A stretch of DNA of 64,000 bases from contig NZ_JAQGKQ010000066.1 of assembly GCF_028290025.1 (NCBI RefSeq), positions 1 through 64,000 of the forward strand. The letters are read 5' to 3'. Position 1 is the first letter of the stretch; every line of letters starts with the position of its first letter. Both the position numbers and the translations under genes were made by a program. This document shows, piece after piece, positions 45,868-54,636 of the stretch. Origin of the DNA: Cypionkella sp. (GTDB taxonomy: Bacteria > Pseudomonadota > Alphaproteobacteria > Rhodobacterales > Rhodobacteraceae). A model generated the notes under the pieces. It was not told where the DNA came from, did no database searches, and saw only the letters and a program-made list of their open reading frames with translations.

Positions 45868-46095
45868 CCACCGATGGCCCCATCGAGGGGCCACACGGCG
45901 GCGCTGCCGGTGGATGATTGTTGTAGGCTGGTATTGTGGAGTGCCGGTATCGCCAAGGGCGATGTCGTTGAAGGCTGTATCGCGGGGATGAGTTGAGAGT
46001 TTCGCATACCCGCGCGGAGCTGCGACGTTGAAAATTTTGCCGGCGCTGGCGGCTTACCGTGGCAACGCCGTTGCGTGGCCTCTCGATGGGCCCAA
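45868..46095. repeat. Inverted-repeat element of about 230 bases
   Basis: This stretch, nearly all of the 329-base gap between the FAD oxidase and the MFS gene, holds two long arms in opposite orientation. The left arm contains GGCCCCATCGAGGGGCCAC (45876-45894) and the right arm, read on the other strand, GGGCCCATCGAGAGGCCAC; about 27 of 34 bases match over the arms. Each arm can also fold by itself (GGCCCC with GGGGCC). No credible gene is inside. It may be a MITE-like remnant or a structured RNA. Confidence 0.5.
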
Positions 46096-46183
46096 GACGG
46101 CACCCCCGTTTCAGGTTGCAGATGATATGGACTTCGCCGCGCGGCGTCGTTAGCGATAGCGCGACATCTTCGGAAAGCCTGCC

Positions 46184-47383
46184 TTGTCCGCCCTAACCCT
46201 GATTTACCGCCTGCCCGCGCTGCGCCTGATCTTTCTGGCGCTGTTGCTGTTGGGGGCGCATAACGCCTCGGTTTATCCCTACCAGTCCCTGATCGCGATT
46301 GAGCGGATTGGACTAAGCAAGCCCGTGTTTGCGCTGGTGTTGGTGCTGGCCTCGATCACCGCTGTGACCGCATCGGTGTTACTCGGCATCCTTGGCGATC
46401 AGCGCGGTAATCGGCGGCGGATTGCTTTGCTGGCTACAAGCGCGAGCTTGATCGGGCTGCTGATGATGATTGTTTTTCCCGGAAAAATCAGCCTGATCCT
46501 GTGCCACGGCGTTTTGCTGCCTGTCGCGTCTAGCCTGTACGGACAGTTGTTCGCGCTGGCGCGGCTCGCCACTCCAAACGGCCAAAGTCGCGACTCGGTG
46601 CAAGCGGCGTTGCGGTCTGCGATGTCGCTGAGTTTTCTGGCAATGTTGGTGTTCTGGACCTTTGGTTTTGCCGCCGATATCGACGTGATGGCGATCTATC
46701 TCAGCGCGGGGCTGGCGAGTTTTGGATTGGTGCTGCTGATCTATTCCAGTTGGCCGAAAGATGGCGCGTCGGACTGGGCAGATCAGCGTTCCGGCTTGAA
46801 CTTTGCGCAGGCGTTCAAGGAAATCGCACATCCGACTATTCTGATGCGTCTGCTGTTGCTTGGGGCGATCAGTGCCAGCGGCATCCTCTATATGGTGCTT
46901 ATTTCGCTAATCTTTGAAGACTCACCGGTGCGGGATGCGTCGGATGTGGCGCTGTATGTCGGGCTGGTTGCGGGCTGGGAAGTGCCATGTTTGCTGCTGT
47001 TGTCGCGCTTGGTCAGCCGGGTGCGCAGGTCTACGTTGCTGGCGGTGGGATCCGCGGTTTATACGCTGCATCTGTTGGCGTTGCCGATCTTGTCCGACAG
47101 TGCTTGGATCTGGGTGATGCCGCTTATTGCGGGTATCGGCGGCACGGCAATCATCAGTCTGCCGATCAGCTATTATCAGGATCTGATGCACAGCCGTCCC
47201 GGCACGGCGGGGGCGATGTTGGCGCTGCAAAAGCTGGTGTCGGATATGTTGGCAGCGGCGGCATTTGCGATTGGCACTGCTGTGGGCGGCTATGAAACCG
47301 TGGCGATCATCGGCACTGCGCTGGCGTTGCTGGGGGCAGCGGGACTGCTTTGGGTCGACCGCAAGCAAGCGCGGCCGACTTAA
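46184..47383 (+). CDS. MFS transporter (sugar-efflux SetA/B-like)
   Basis: A 399-residue protein with twelve hydrophobic segments and the loop LLGILGDQRGNRRRIAL, the family's cytoplasmic motif A. The layout, short loops and YxxD-type end are like sugar-efflux or drug-efflux MFS members; substrate unknown. The start must be TTG at 46184 because a stop lies 24 bases upstream in frame and no ATG follows soon; GGAAAG precedes it. It is bounded by an inverted-repeat element on the left and by a hemC remnant on the right. Confidence 0.85.
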   Translation: MSALTLIYRLPALRLIFLALLLLGAHNASVYPYQSLIAIERIGLSKPVFALVLVLASITAVTASVLLGILGDQRGNRRRIALLATSASLIGLLMMIVFPGKISLILCHGVLLPVASSLYGQLFALARLATPNGQSRDSVQAALRSAMSLSFLAMLVFWTFGFAADIDVMAIYLSAGLASFGLVLLIYSSWPKDGASDWADQRSGLNFAQAFKEIAHPTILMRLLLLGAISASGILYMVLISLIFEDSPVRDASDVALYVGLVAGWEVPCLLLLSRLVSRVRRSTLLAVGSAVYTLHLLALPILSDSAWIWVMPLIAGIGGTAIISLPISYYQDLMHSRPGTAGAMLALQKLVSDMLAAAAFAIGTAVGGYETVAIIGTALALLGAAGLLWVDRKQARPT

Positions 47384-47493
47384 ACGGTGGTGGTCTCACC
47401 GCGCAGCCAAAGCTGATTACCTTGCAGCACAGCGAGGCCAGCAATCGGCGTTTCACACGATCCGTCCAAACAGGTCATAAATGCCCGTTCGAC
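47380..47493 (-). pseudogene. Remnant of hemC (porphobilinogen deaminase C-terminal part)
   Basis: Minus-strand frame encoding GVERAFMTCLDGSCETPIAG followed by LAVLQGNQLWLRGE and a stop. This is the start of porphobilinogen deaminase domain 3, including the cysteine (LDGSC) that holds the dipyrromethane cofactor. The remaining 280 or so residues upstream and the end of domain 3 are missing; sequence on both sides is unrelated, and the stop overlaps that of the MFS gene. Its place, divergent from hemE, is where hemC is expected in this family. Confidence 0.75.
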
Positions 47494-47619
47494 GCCAAGT
47501 TGTAGGCCCGTTGACGGAGACCTCACCCGCGACACTTACGCCTTTCAACCAATGCCTGCGAGGCCGCGCTTGACACGCGGTCACAGGTGATGGACGCAGG
47601 GGCGCTAACGGAGGCCCCT

Positions 47620-48645
47620 ATGACCAAACTGATGCTGCGCGCCCTTGCGGGCGAGACGTTGCCGACCCCGCCGATCTGGATGATGCGTCAGGCGGGGCGC
47701 TATCTACCCGAATATCGCGCGACGCGGGCGCAGGCGGGAGACTTTCTGTCGCTGTGCTATAATCCGGAGCTTGCGGCCGAAGTGACATTACAGCCGATCC
47801 GCCGTTATGGCTTTGATGCGGCCATTTTGTTTGCCGATATTTTGTTGCTGCCGCAGGCGTTAGGGGCGGATCTTTGGTTCGAGACTGGCGAGGGGCCAAG
47901 GCTTTCCACGATCACCACGATGGCGGGTGTGCAGGCGTTGAAACCGCGCGAGGCGATCCACGACACGCTTGCGCCGATCTATGAAACCGTGCGGATTCTG
48001 GCGCGGGAATTGCCAGCGGAAACGACTTTGATCGGCTTTGCGGGCGCACCGTGGACGGTGGCGACCTATATGATCGCAGGTCGAGGCAGCAAGGATCAGG
48101 GGGCTGCCCATGCGTTGAAGGCCGCCGACCGCGCGACATTTTCGGCGTTGATTGAGGTGATTACCGAGGCCACCATCGACTATCTGTCGGCTCAGGTGCA
48201 GGCGGGGGCGGAAGTGGTGAAGCTGTTTGACAGCTGGGCCGGGTCGCTGAAAGGCGAAGATTTTACCGATTTCGCGGTGAAACCGACTGCCCGCATTATC
48301 TCGGCGTTGAAGGCCAAGCATCCCGGGCTGCCGGTGATCGCGTTTCCGCGAGAAGCTGGGGCGGGATATATCGGCTTTGCGGCGGCGACGGGGGCGGATT
48401 GCGTGGCGATTGATAACTCGGTCAGCCCGGAATGGGCAGCGGCGCATGTGCAAACGGGTGGCTGCGTGCAGGGCAACCTGTCGCCGACGCATATGGTGAC
48501 GGGCGGGCAAGCGTTGGTGGATGCGACCCGGCGGGTGGTGGATGCTTTCATGGCCGGGCCCCATATTTTCAATCTCGGCCATGGGATCACATCGGATGCA
48601 AATCCGGACAATGTCGCGCTGATGGTGGAAACAGTGCGGGGCTGA
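47620..48645 (+). CDS. hemE: Uroporphyrinogen decarboxylase
   Basis: A 341-residue enzyme converting uroporphyrinogen III to coproporphyrinogen [20 protein letters not shown] (the signature with catalytic arginines), [19 protein letters not shown] with the key aspartate, [14 protein letters not shown] and HIFNLGHGI are all present. The ATG at 47620 follows ACGGAGGCCCCT. The leader separates it by 130 bases from the hemC remnant. Confidence 0.97.
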   Translation: MTKLMLRALAGETLPTPPIWMMRQAGRYLPEYRATRAQAGDFLSLCYNPELAAEVTLQPIRRYGFDAAILFADILLLPQALGADLWFETGEGPRLSTITTMAGVQALKPREAIHDTLAPIYETVRILARELPAETTLIGFAGAPWTVATYMIAGRGSKDQGAAHALKAADRATFSALIEVITEATIDYLSAQVQAGAEVVKLFDSWAGSLKGEDFTDFAVKPTARIISALKAKHPGLPVIAFPREAGAGYIGFAAATGADCVAIDNSVSPEWAAAHVQTGGCVQGNLSPTHMVTGGQALVDATRRVVDAFMAGPHIFNLGHGITSDANPDNVALMVETVRG

Positions 48646-48727
48646 CGCCGATCACATTTTAGGTCACGGACATTGACTTAACCGTCCTCCGCGGCAAAAG
48701 TCCGGCCAACTGATCGGGAGGACTGGT

Positions 48728-49939
48728 GTGGAGTGGAATAGTGTTCTGGCGACGCGCAATGCGAGGATGAAAGCCTCGGAAATTCGTGAGCTTTTGAAGC
48801 TGCTGGATCAGCCCGACATTATCTCTTTCGCAGGCGGCATTCCTGACCCGGCTTTGTTTCCGACCGAAGCGTTTCGCGATGCGTTTTCGGCGGCTTTGAG
48901 TGGGCCGAAAGCCGGAGCTGCGCTGCAATATTCGGTATCTGAGGGCTACAAGCCGCTGCGAGATTGGATCGTGGCAGAGATGGGCAAAATCGGGGTGCCT
49001 TGCACGGCAGATAACGTGCTGATCACCTCTGGTTCGCAGCAAGCGCTTGATTATCTAGCGAAATTGATGATCTCGCCGAATGATACCGTGCTGGTGGGTT
49101 GGCCGACTTATCTTGGCGCATTGGGGGCGTTTAACGCTTATGAGCCGACTTATGATCGTCTGGACGCCAACACCAACCGCCGTGCTGCTGACTTTGTGAT
49201 GAAGGCAGAGGCTGCGGGTGGTCGGGTCAAGTTCGCCTATTTGTCGGTAGATTTCGCCAATCCGACTGGCGAAACCATGCTGCGTTCCGCCCGCGAAGCT
49301 GTGATTGATCTGGCCGATGAGATGGACATCGCCGTGGTCGAGGATGCCGCGTATCAAACGCTGCGCTTTGACGGTGAGGCTATTCCGCCGATTTTGGCGC
49401 TGGAGATCGCCCGCAAAGGTTCGATTGAGGAGTGTCGCACGCTTTACTGTGGCAGTTTCTCCAAATCACTGGCTCCCGGTTTGCGGGTGGGCTGGGTTTG
49501 CGGGCCGTCAGAAGTGATTTCGCGGCTGGTCCTGATGAAGCAGGCGGCTGATTTGCATTCGGCTACGACCAATCAGATCGTCACGCATCATGTTGCAAGC
49601 ACGCAATTTGACAGCCACGTGGCCAGACTGCGCACAATATATCAGGGGCGCCGCGACCATCTGCTGAAGGCGCTGGCGCGGGAGATGCCAGAGGGCGTCA
49701 GTTGGACCAAGCCAGAGGGTGGCATGTTTGTTTGGATGACGCTACCAGAGCGGATGGATGGCGCTGACTTGTTGGCGCAGTCGTTGGAAACTGAGCGTGT
49801 GGCGTTTGTGCCGGGACGCGCGTTTTTTGCGGACGGCAGCAACGGCAATACCATACGGCTGTCGTTTTCCTGTGCGAATGAAGCGGCTATTGATGAAGGC
49901 ATGAAGCGACTCGGTCGGTTGATCCGCGCGCAAGCATGA
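48728..49939 (+). CDS. PLP-dependent aminotransferase, class I (LysN/2-aminoadipate-like)
   Basis: A 403-residue fold-type I aminotransferase. ISFAGGIPDPALFPTEAF is the typical N-terminal segment of the LysN/ARO8-like group, ITSGSQQALDYLAKL binds the cofactor, and CGSFSKSLAPGLRVGW carries the PLP lysine. Substrates in this group include aromatic, 2-aminoadipate and branched amino acids; I cannot choose. GTG start at 48728 has GGGAGGACT ahead. Confidence 0.86.
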   Translation: MEWNSVLATRNARMKASEIRELLKLLDQPDIISFAGGIPDPALFPTEAFRDAFSAALSGPKAGAALQYSVSEGYKPLRDWIVAEMGKIGVPCTADNVLITSGSQQALDYLAKLMISPNDTVLVGWPTYLGALGAFNAYEPTYDRLDANTNRRAADFVMKAEAAGGRVKFAYLSVDFANPTGETMLRSAREAVIDLADEMDIAVVEDAAYQTLRFDGEAIPPILALEIARKGSIEECRTLYCGSFSKSLAPGLRVGWVCGPSEVISRLVLMKQAADLHSATTNQIVTHHVASTQFDSHVARLRTIYQGRRDHLLKALAREMPEGVSWTKPEGGMFVWMTLPERMDGADLLAQSLETERVAFVPGRAFFADGSNGNTIRLSFSCANEAAIDEGMKRLGRLIRAQA

Positions 49940-50002
49940 GCGGTCATTGGAGGTCAGCAATTCTGGCCGTAAAAGGTTTGTGGGTATGAGTGGTTCTTGG
50001 CT

Positions 50003-50896
50003 ATGAGCTTGCTTTGGGTGTTTGCGGCGCTGATTGGCTCGGTGGGTCAGGTGGCGCGCAATGCGATGCAATCGAGCCTGACGCGGCAAATCGGCACCGT
50101 GGGCGCAACGCAGGTGCGGTTTCTATTTGGCCTGCCGTTCGCGCTGCTGTTCTTGGTGATTGTGACGCTTGCCACAGGTGAAGCTATACCAGTGCCCGGT
50201 CTGACCAGTTTGGCTTTCACCGTCGCAGGGGCTTTGGCGCAGATTGCGGCCACCGCCTTGATGCTGGTGATGATGAAGTCGCAAAGCTTTGCGGTGACAA
50301 CGGCTTGGCTGAAGACCGAGCCGGTTATTGTCGCGATTGCGGCGGCGCTGATCTTGCGCGATCCGATCAGCCTGCCGGTGCTGGCGGCCATCATTATTGC
50401 CAGCGCGGGCGTGATGCTGATGTCTATCAAACCCGGTATGCCGGTGTGGCAATTGGGCCGCCCGGTGCTGATCGGGCTTTTGGCGGGCGGATTGTTTGGT
50501 GCATCAGCTATCGGATTTCGCGGCGGCATCACCCATCTGGAGAGCGGCGGGTTTTTGATCCGTGCAACATCGACGCTGGCGTTAAACCTCGCCATCCAAA
50601 CCACGACATTGTTGATCTGGATGGGTATTTTCAACCGAGCCGCACTTTACGGATCATTTTCGGTCTGGCGCAGTTCGTTGTTCGCAGGCTTCCTTGGCGC
50701 ATTCGCCTCGCAGTTCTGGTTCATTGGATTTGCGTTAACCTCAGCTGCCAACGTTCGCACCTTGGCGCTGGTTGAGGTGATTTTCGCCACTGCCGTTTCA
50801 CGCTACGCCTTTAAACAACCTGTCAGCACACGCCAGATCATCGGCATGTCGGTGATTGTGCTGGGCGTTGGGCTGCTGTTACGGCTGCAGGCTTAG
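50003..50896 (+). CDS. DMT-superfamily transporter (EamA)
   Basis: A 297-residue protein with ten hydrophobic spans in two EamA repeats; GGLFGASAIGFRGGI and the final VIVLGVGLLLRLQA fit the family. Usually exporters of amino acids or metabolites. The ATG at 50003 is the most likely start. It lies 63 bases after the aminotransferase, so the two may form one transcript; it ends tail-to-tail with hemF, overlapping by 4 bases. Confidence 0.87.
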   Translation: MSLLWVFAALIGSVGQVARNAMQSSLTRQIGTVGATQVRFLFGLPFALLFLVIVTLATGEAIPVPGLTSLAFTVAGALAQIAATALMLVMMKSQSFAVTTAWLKTEPVIVAIAAALILRDPISLPVLAAIIIASAGVMLMSIKPGMPVWQLGRPVLIGLLAGGLFGASAIGFRGGITHLESGGFLIRATSTLALNLAIQTTTLLIWMGIFNRAALYGSFSVWRSSLFAGFLGAFASQFWFIGFALTSAANVRTLALVEVIFATAVSRYAFKQPVSTRQIIGMSVIVLGVGLLLRLQA

Positions 50897-51762
50897 GTCC
50901 ATTTCGCAATCGGCGGCAGGCTCATCAGCACTGCATTGGCGTCATGACCGGATTCGAGGCCGAACTTGGTGCCGCGATCATAGACCAAGTTGTATTCGGC
51001 GTAGAGACCACGATGGATCAGTTGAGCCTCGCGGTCCGCCTCTGACCATGAGGTGTCGATGCGACGTTCGGTGATCGGCATGAAGGCTGGCAGGAAGGCG
51101 CGGCCGACGTCTTGTGTCAGCGCGAAATCGGCGGCCCAGTCGCCGGTATTCAGATCATCGTAGAAAATCCCACCGACACCACGGGCGCGGTTGCGGTGCG
51201 GGATGTAGAAGTATTCGTCCGCCCAAGCCTTGAATTTCGCATAGTAGTCGGGACTATGTGCGTCGCAGGCAGATTGCATTGCGGCGTGAAAATGCGCGGT
51301 ATCCTCGGGGTATTCCAAGCATGGATTGAGATCGGAGCCGCCACCAAACCAGCACGCATGTGGCGTCCAGAACATCCGTGTGTTCATATGTACGGCGGGG
51401 CAATGCGGGTTGGTCATATGGGCAACAAGGCTGATGCCGCTGGCCCAAAACCGTGGATCGCTGTCCATTCCCGGCACACCACGCGCGGCCATCGCATTTT
51501 GCGCCCGAGTGCCAAGCACACCGTGGACTTCCGAGACGTTAACGCCAACCTTTTCAAACACCGCACCGCCACGCAACACTGTCATCAAGCCACCGCCGCC
51601 ATCGGCTCGGGAGGTGGGTGTCACTTCAAACCGGGTGCCATTGCCTCGGCGGTTTTCGATATCCTCAAAGGCCGCGACGATCTCATCGCGTAAAGTGCGG
51701 AACCATTTGGCCGCTTGCGCTTTTCTATGCGTGAAGTCTTCTGCTGTTAAATCGTCTGACAT
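50893..51762 (-). CDS. hemF: Oxygen-dependent coproporphyrinogen III oxidase
   Basis: A 289-residue enzyme producing protoporphyrinogen IX with O2. GGAVFEKVGVNVSEVHG, HMNTRMF, CWFGGGSDLNPCLEY, RGVGGIFYDDLN and RGTKFGLESGHDANAVLMSLPP are the signature blocks. Together with hemE it suggests aerobic heme or bacteriochlorophyll supply. Start ATG at 51762, with another in-frame ATG at 51792. Confidence 0.96.
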   Translation of the reverse strand: MSDDLTAEDFTHRKAQAAKWFRTLRDEIVAAFEDIENRRGNGTRFEVTPTSRADGGGGLMTVLRGGAVFEKVGVNVSEVHGVLGTRAQNAMAARGVPGMDSDPRFWASGISLVAHMTNPHCPAVHMNTRMFWTPHACWFGGGSDLNPCLEYPEDTAHFHAAMQSACDAHSPDYYAKFKAWADEYFYIPHRNRARGVGGIFYDDLNTGDWAADFALTQDVGRAFLPAFMPITERRIDTSWSEADREAQLIHRGLYAEYNLVYDRGTKFGLESGHDANAVLMSLPPIAKWT

Positions 51763-51863
51763 GCCCCGGCCTTTTGCTTGGAAATCCGCCATCTTGCGCC
51801 CTGATATGGCATATCAAGCCGATAAGCTTATAGTAAAGTCAGCATCCCATTTGAGAGTCTGCC

Positions 51864-52292
51864 ATGAAACGCATCATCCTTCCTGCCCTGCTTCTTTTGA
51901 CCGCCTGTGGCACGCCGCAAGAGAATTGCATAAGCGGAGCGACGCGGGACATGCGGGTGGTGGATCGTTTGATCGCCAAATCTGAGGCTAATCTAGAGCG
52001 CGGCTATGGCTATGAAACTGTGACACTAACGCGCACGGCTTGGCGGCAATGTGGCTATGATGGCTATGATGGCTATCGAGGCGATAGGAGTGACAAGGGC
52101 GGGAGACACGGCAGGCATGGCATGGGCCCCAGAATGTGTTTCGATGATGTGGATTATACCGAGCAACGGCCAGTGGCGATTGATCTAAGGGCAGAGGCAG
52201 CAAAGCTGGCCGGTCTGAAAGCCAAACGCGCGGCGCAGGCCAAAGCTGCGAGCCCGGCGATCAAGCAGTGTAGGGCGCAATACCCGGAATAA
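51864..52292 (+). CDS. Small excreted lipoprotein of unknown function
   Basis: A 142-residue lipoprotein: signal with lipobox LLTAC (Cys15) and then NCISGATRDMRVVDRLI. The cysteines, MCFDDVDYTE and the C-terminal Ala/Lys helix are conserved-looking in similar Rhodobacteraceae proteins. Residues about 63-86 are an inserted low-complexity Gly/Asp/Tyr/Arg/His stretch, coded in part by a 9-base tandem repeat (52052-52077). No function known. Divergent from hemF. Confidence 0.72.
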   Translation: MKRIILPALLLLTACGTPQENCISGATRDMRVVDRLIAKSEANLERGYGYETVTLTRTAWRQCGYDGYDGYRGDRSDKGGRHGRHGMGPRMCFDDVDYTEQRPVAIDLRAEAAKLAGLKAKRAAQAKAASPAIKQCRAQYPE

Positions 52293-52295
52293 GTG

Positions 52296-53264
52296 TCAGC
52301 GGGTGCGAATGGGATAAGACGCGCGCGTTACCCGAAAGGCTTTGTCGGTGCCGATTTCTTCGACTTGCTTGAAGAGTGTAACGAGCAACTTTTCGTAAGG
52401 CAGATGCCGATTGGAAACCATCCAAAGGCTACCGGAAGGTGCTAAACCCTTTTGCGCCGCTTGAATAAACCCCATTCCCAGCCCTGCATCGGCTTCGCGG
52501 GTGTTGTGAAAGGGGGGGTTCATCACCACCGTGTCCCACAGCTTCGCGGTTTTGTAAGTGGTTGCATCTGCCCAGAAAAATTTTGCGCGCGGATCGGTAA
52601 TGTTGGCGCGGGCGCAGGTTAAAGCTTCGGCTTCAGCCTCGATCAGGTCGAGCTCTTTCACGCCATCCCGCTCCAGAATTGCGCGTGACAGGTAGCCCCA
52701 ACCCGCACCAAAATCGGCGACCCGATTGCCAAGCTTGGCAGGCAAGGCTGCGGCTAACAGTATAGAGCCCCGGTCAGGGCCATCGGCTGAGAATACTGCC
52801 GGCAAGGTTTGGAAGCCGCCCTCAATCAGCAATGGCTTAGCAGCCCATTCAGCCAAAGCAGCACTCGGTTTGACCACGGCCAGCTTGCCATGCGCTTTCG
52901 ACAATGCCTCGCCCACCTCTAGCCCCAAAACTTTGCAATCTTTTAGCAAAGACTCCACGCCATCGGTCTTTTGGCCATCGACCACGATGATTTGGGTGTT
53001 AATCGCATCGGCCATCAATGCGCGGGCTTCGGCTTTGGCACGCGGGACGCAGACGATGGCAACGCTGCCTGTGCCTTCCATCCGGTAGCCCTGAGCCTCA
53101 AAATAATCATGATCAGGTTTGAAGCCGGTTTTCACCACAACCCGGTCGTGCGGCAGCGCAGACAGATCATCCCCGGCGCGAGGCCGCAGCACAATAATAT
53201 CGCCCGACGCAGGCAACACCAAAGCGCCGCTTTGCAGCGCCAATTCCAACCGGGCAGAGCGCAT
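52296..53264 (-). CDS. Class I SAM-dependent methyltransferase, RsmC-like
   Basis: A 322-residue protein: N-terminal RsmC-like domain (about 1-160), then a methyltransferase domain with VADFGAGWGYLSRAIL (motif I), LDLIEAEAEAL and the catalytic MNPPFHNTREAD (NPPF). This combination is that of RsmC, which makes m2G1207 in 16S rRNA; the related RlmG cannot be ruled out. It lies downstream of clpS on the same strand. Confidence 0.87.
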   Translation of the reverse strand: MRSARLELALQSGALVLPASGDIIVLRPRAGDDLSALPHDRVVVKTGFKPDHDYFEAQGYRMEGTGSVAIVCVPRAKAEARALMADAINTQIIVVDGQKTDGVESLLKDCKVLGLEVGEALSKAHGKLAVVKPSAALAEWAAKPLLIEGGFQTLPAVFSADGPDRGSILLAAALPAKLGNRVADFGAGWGYLSRAILERDGVKELDLIEAEAEALTCARANITDPRAKFFWADATTYKTAKLWDTVVMNPPFHNTREADAGLGMGFIQAAQKGLAPSGSLWMVSNRHLPYEKLLVTLFKQVEEIGTDKAFRVTRASYPIRTR

Positions 53265-53291
53265 AAAAGCCGCCTATCTATTTTACGAAGA

Positions 53292-53630
53292 CTATTCTTT
53301 TTCCATCGTGCATTGCAGCGGGTGCTGGTGACGCCGCGCGAAATCCATTACCTGCGCTACTTTGGTCTCGGCGATCTCGTAAGAGAACACCCCGACCACT
53401 GCCAGACCTTTTTTGTGAACCGCCAACATAATCTCAAAACTCTGCGCATGGTTCAGGCCGAAAAATCGTTCGAGAATATGCACGACAAATTCCATCGGCG
53501 TGTAATCATCGTTGAGAAGCATCACCTTATACAGCGGTGGTCGCTCGGTCTTCGACTTGGTTTTGGTCAGAATAGAGGTATCATTGCCGGGGCCACTAGG
53601 CTCATCGGACATCGTGGGATCAGTGGACAT
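53292..53630 (-). CDS. clpS: ATP-dependent Clp protease adaptor ClpS
   Basis: A 112-residue N-end-rule adaptor that hands substrates to Clp[22 protein letters not shown] (N-terminal residue binding), [19 protein letters not shown] and the end [18 protein letters not shown] are diagnostic. Start uncertain: ATG at 53630 or 53612, or GTG at 53663 (GGAG ahead). clpA is not in the window. The N-terminal 30 residues are Ser/Thr/Pro/Asp-rich and flexible, as usual. Confidence 0.95.
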   Translation of the reverse strand: MSTDPTMSDEPSGPGNDTSILTKTKSKTERPPLYKVMLLNDDYTPMEFVVHILERFFGLNHAQSFEIMLAVHKKGLAVVGVFSYEIAETKVAQVMDFARRHQHPLQCTMEKE

Positions 53631-53777
53631 CGTAGAAGTAGCCGGGCCAGCAATGAGTTTCACGCGGATAAGCTCCGTTTGGCAGATTCGAAATTTCGGT
53701 TGCACTGCTCCAATATAGCGCATTTCTGCCTTGCGAAAAGACCCTGAGCTTGAATGATATGCGCGGCGGAGGATGGA

Positions 53778-54485
53778 ATGCTGACAACGATAGGTTTTGA
53801 CGCGGATGACACGCTTTGGCAGAACGAAAGTTTCTTTCGGCTGACGCAGGATCGCTTCACCAATCTGCTGGCCGACTACGCCGAAGCCGACGCTTTGCAT
53901 GATCAGCTTATCGCAGCAGAGCGGCGCAATTTGGGACATTACGGCTTTGGCGTCAAAGGCTTCACGCTGTCGATGATCGAAACTGCGATTGAGATTACTG
54001 AAGGGCGGGTGCCCTCGCTGGTGATTGCCGAGATCATGGCGGCGGGGCGTGAAATGCTGGAGCATCCGATTGAGCTGCTGCCACATGCCTATGCGACGGT
54101 GAAAGCCTTGGCGGCTAGTCACCGGGTGGTGCTTATCACCAAGGGTGATTTGCTGGATCAGGAACGCAAGCTGGCGCAATCGGGCTTGGGTGATTTGTTC
54201 CACGCGGTTGAGATCGTGTCGGATAAGACGGCGAAAGCCTACTCGGCGATTTTCGCCCGTCATGGCACTGGCGCGGATCAGGCGCTGATGGTCGGTAACT
54301 CGCTGAAATCGGATGTGATTCCTGCGCTGGCTGCGGGAGCGTATGGGGTGCATATCCCGCACGGTTTGACTTGGGCGCTGGAACACGCCGATGCCCCAAC
54401 GGGGGAGCACCGGTTCCACCACCTAAACCACCTTGGCGAACTGCCCGATCTTGTGGAGATTCTGCGGGAGACACACAATGTATAG
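53778..54485 (+). CDS. HAD-superfamily hydrolase
   Basis: A 235-residue hydrolase. [12 protein letters not shown] is motif I with both aspartates, [11 protein letters not shown] motif II/III region (Thr and Lys) and [18 protein letters not shown] motif IV. Phosphatase activity is probable, substrate unknown. The ATG at 53778 has GGAGGATGGA ahead. Diverges from clpS with 147 bases between. Confidence 0.85.
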   Translation: MLTTIGFDADDTLWQNESFFRLTQDRFTNLLADYAEADALHDQLIAAERRNLGHYGFGVKGFTLSMIETAIEITEGRVPSLVIAEIMAAGREMLEHPIELLPHAYATVKALAASHRVVLITKGDLLDQERKLAQSGLGDLFHAVEIVSDKTAKAYSAIFARHGTGADQALMVGNSLKSDVIPALAAGAYGVHIPHGLTWALEHADAPTGEHRFHHLNHLGELPDLVEILRETHNV

Positions 54486-54636
54486 CGTGCAAGCAGATAT
54501 TTCGGCATATAAACCACAGTTTAAAAAGCCCGGAAGCCCTTTAAGGATAAGGGGTTTTCCAGAATCGAAGGCTGTGTTAGCGTTTTGGCAAGCAGAACAA
54601 AGCCTCCGTTTAATGAGGGGCAGATGAGGCAGTAAA

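Noticed and set aside
45744-46103. A 119-codon minus-strand frame across the inverted-repeat element
   Set aside because: Overlaps the end of the FAD oxidase gene and the fold-back arms; composition not protein-like.
47570-47600. TTGACA as -35 box of hemE
   Set aside because: No acceptable -10 hexamer 16-18 bases downstream.
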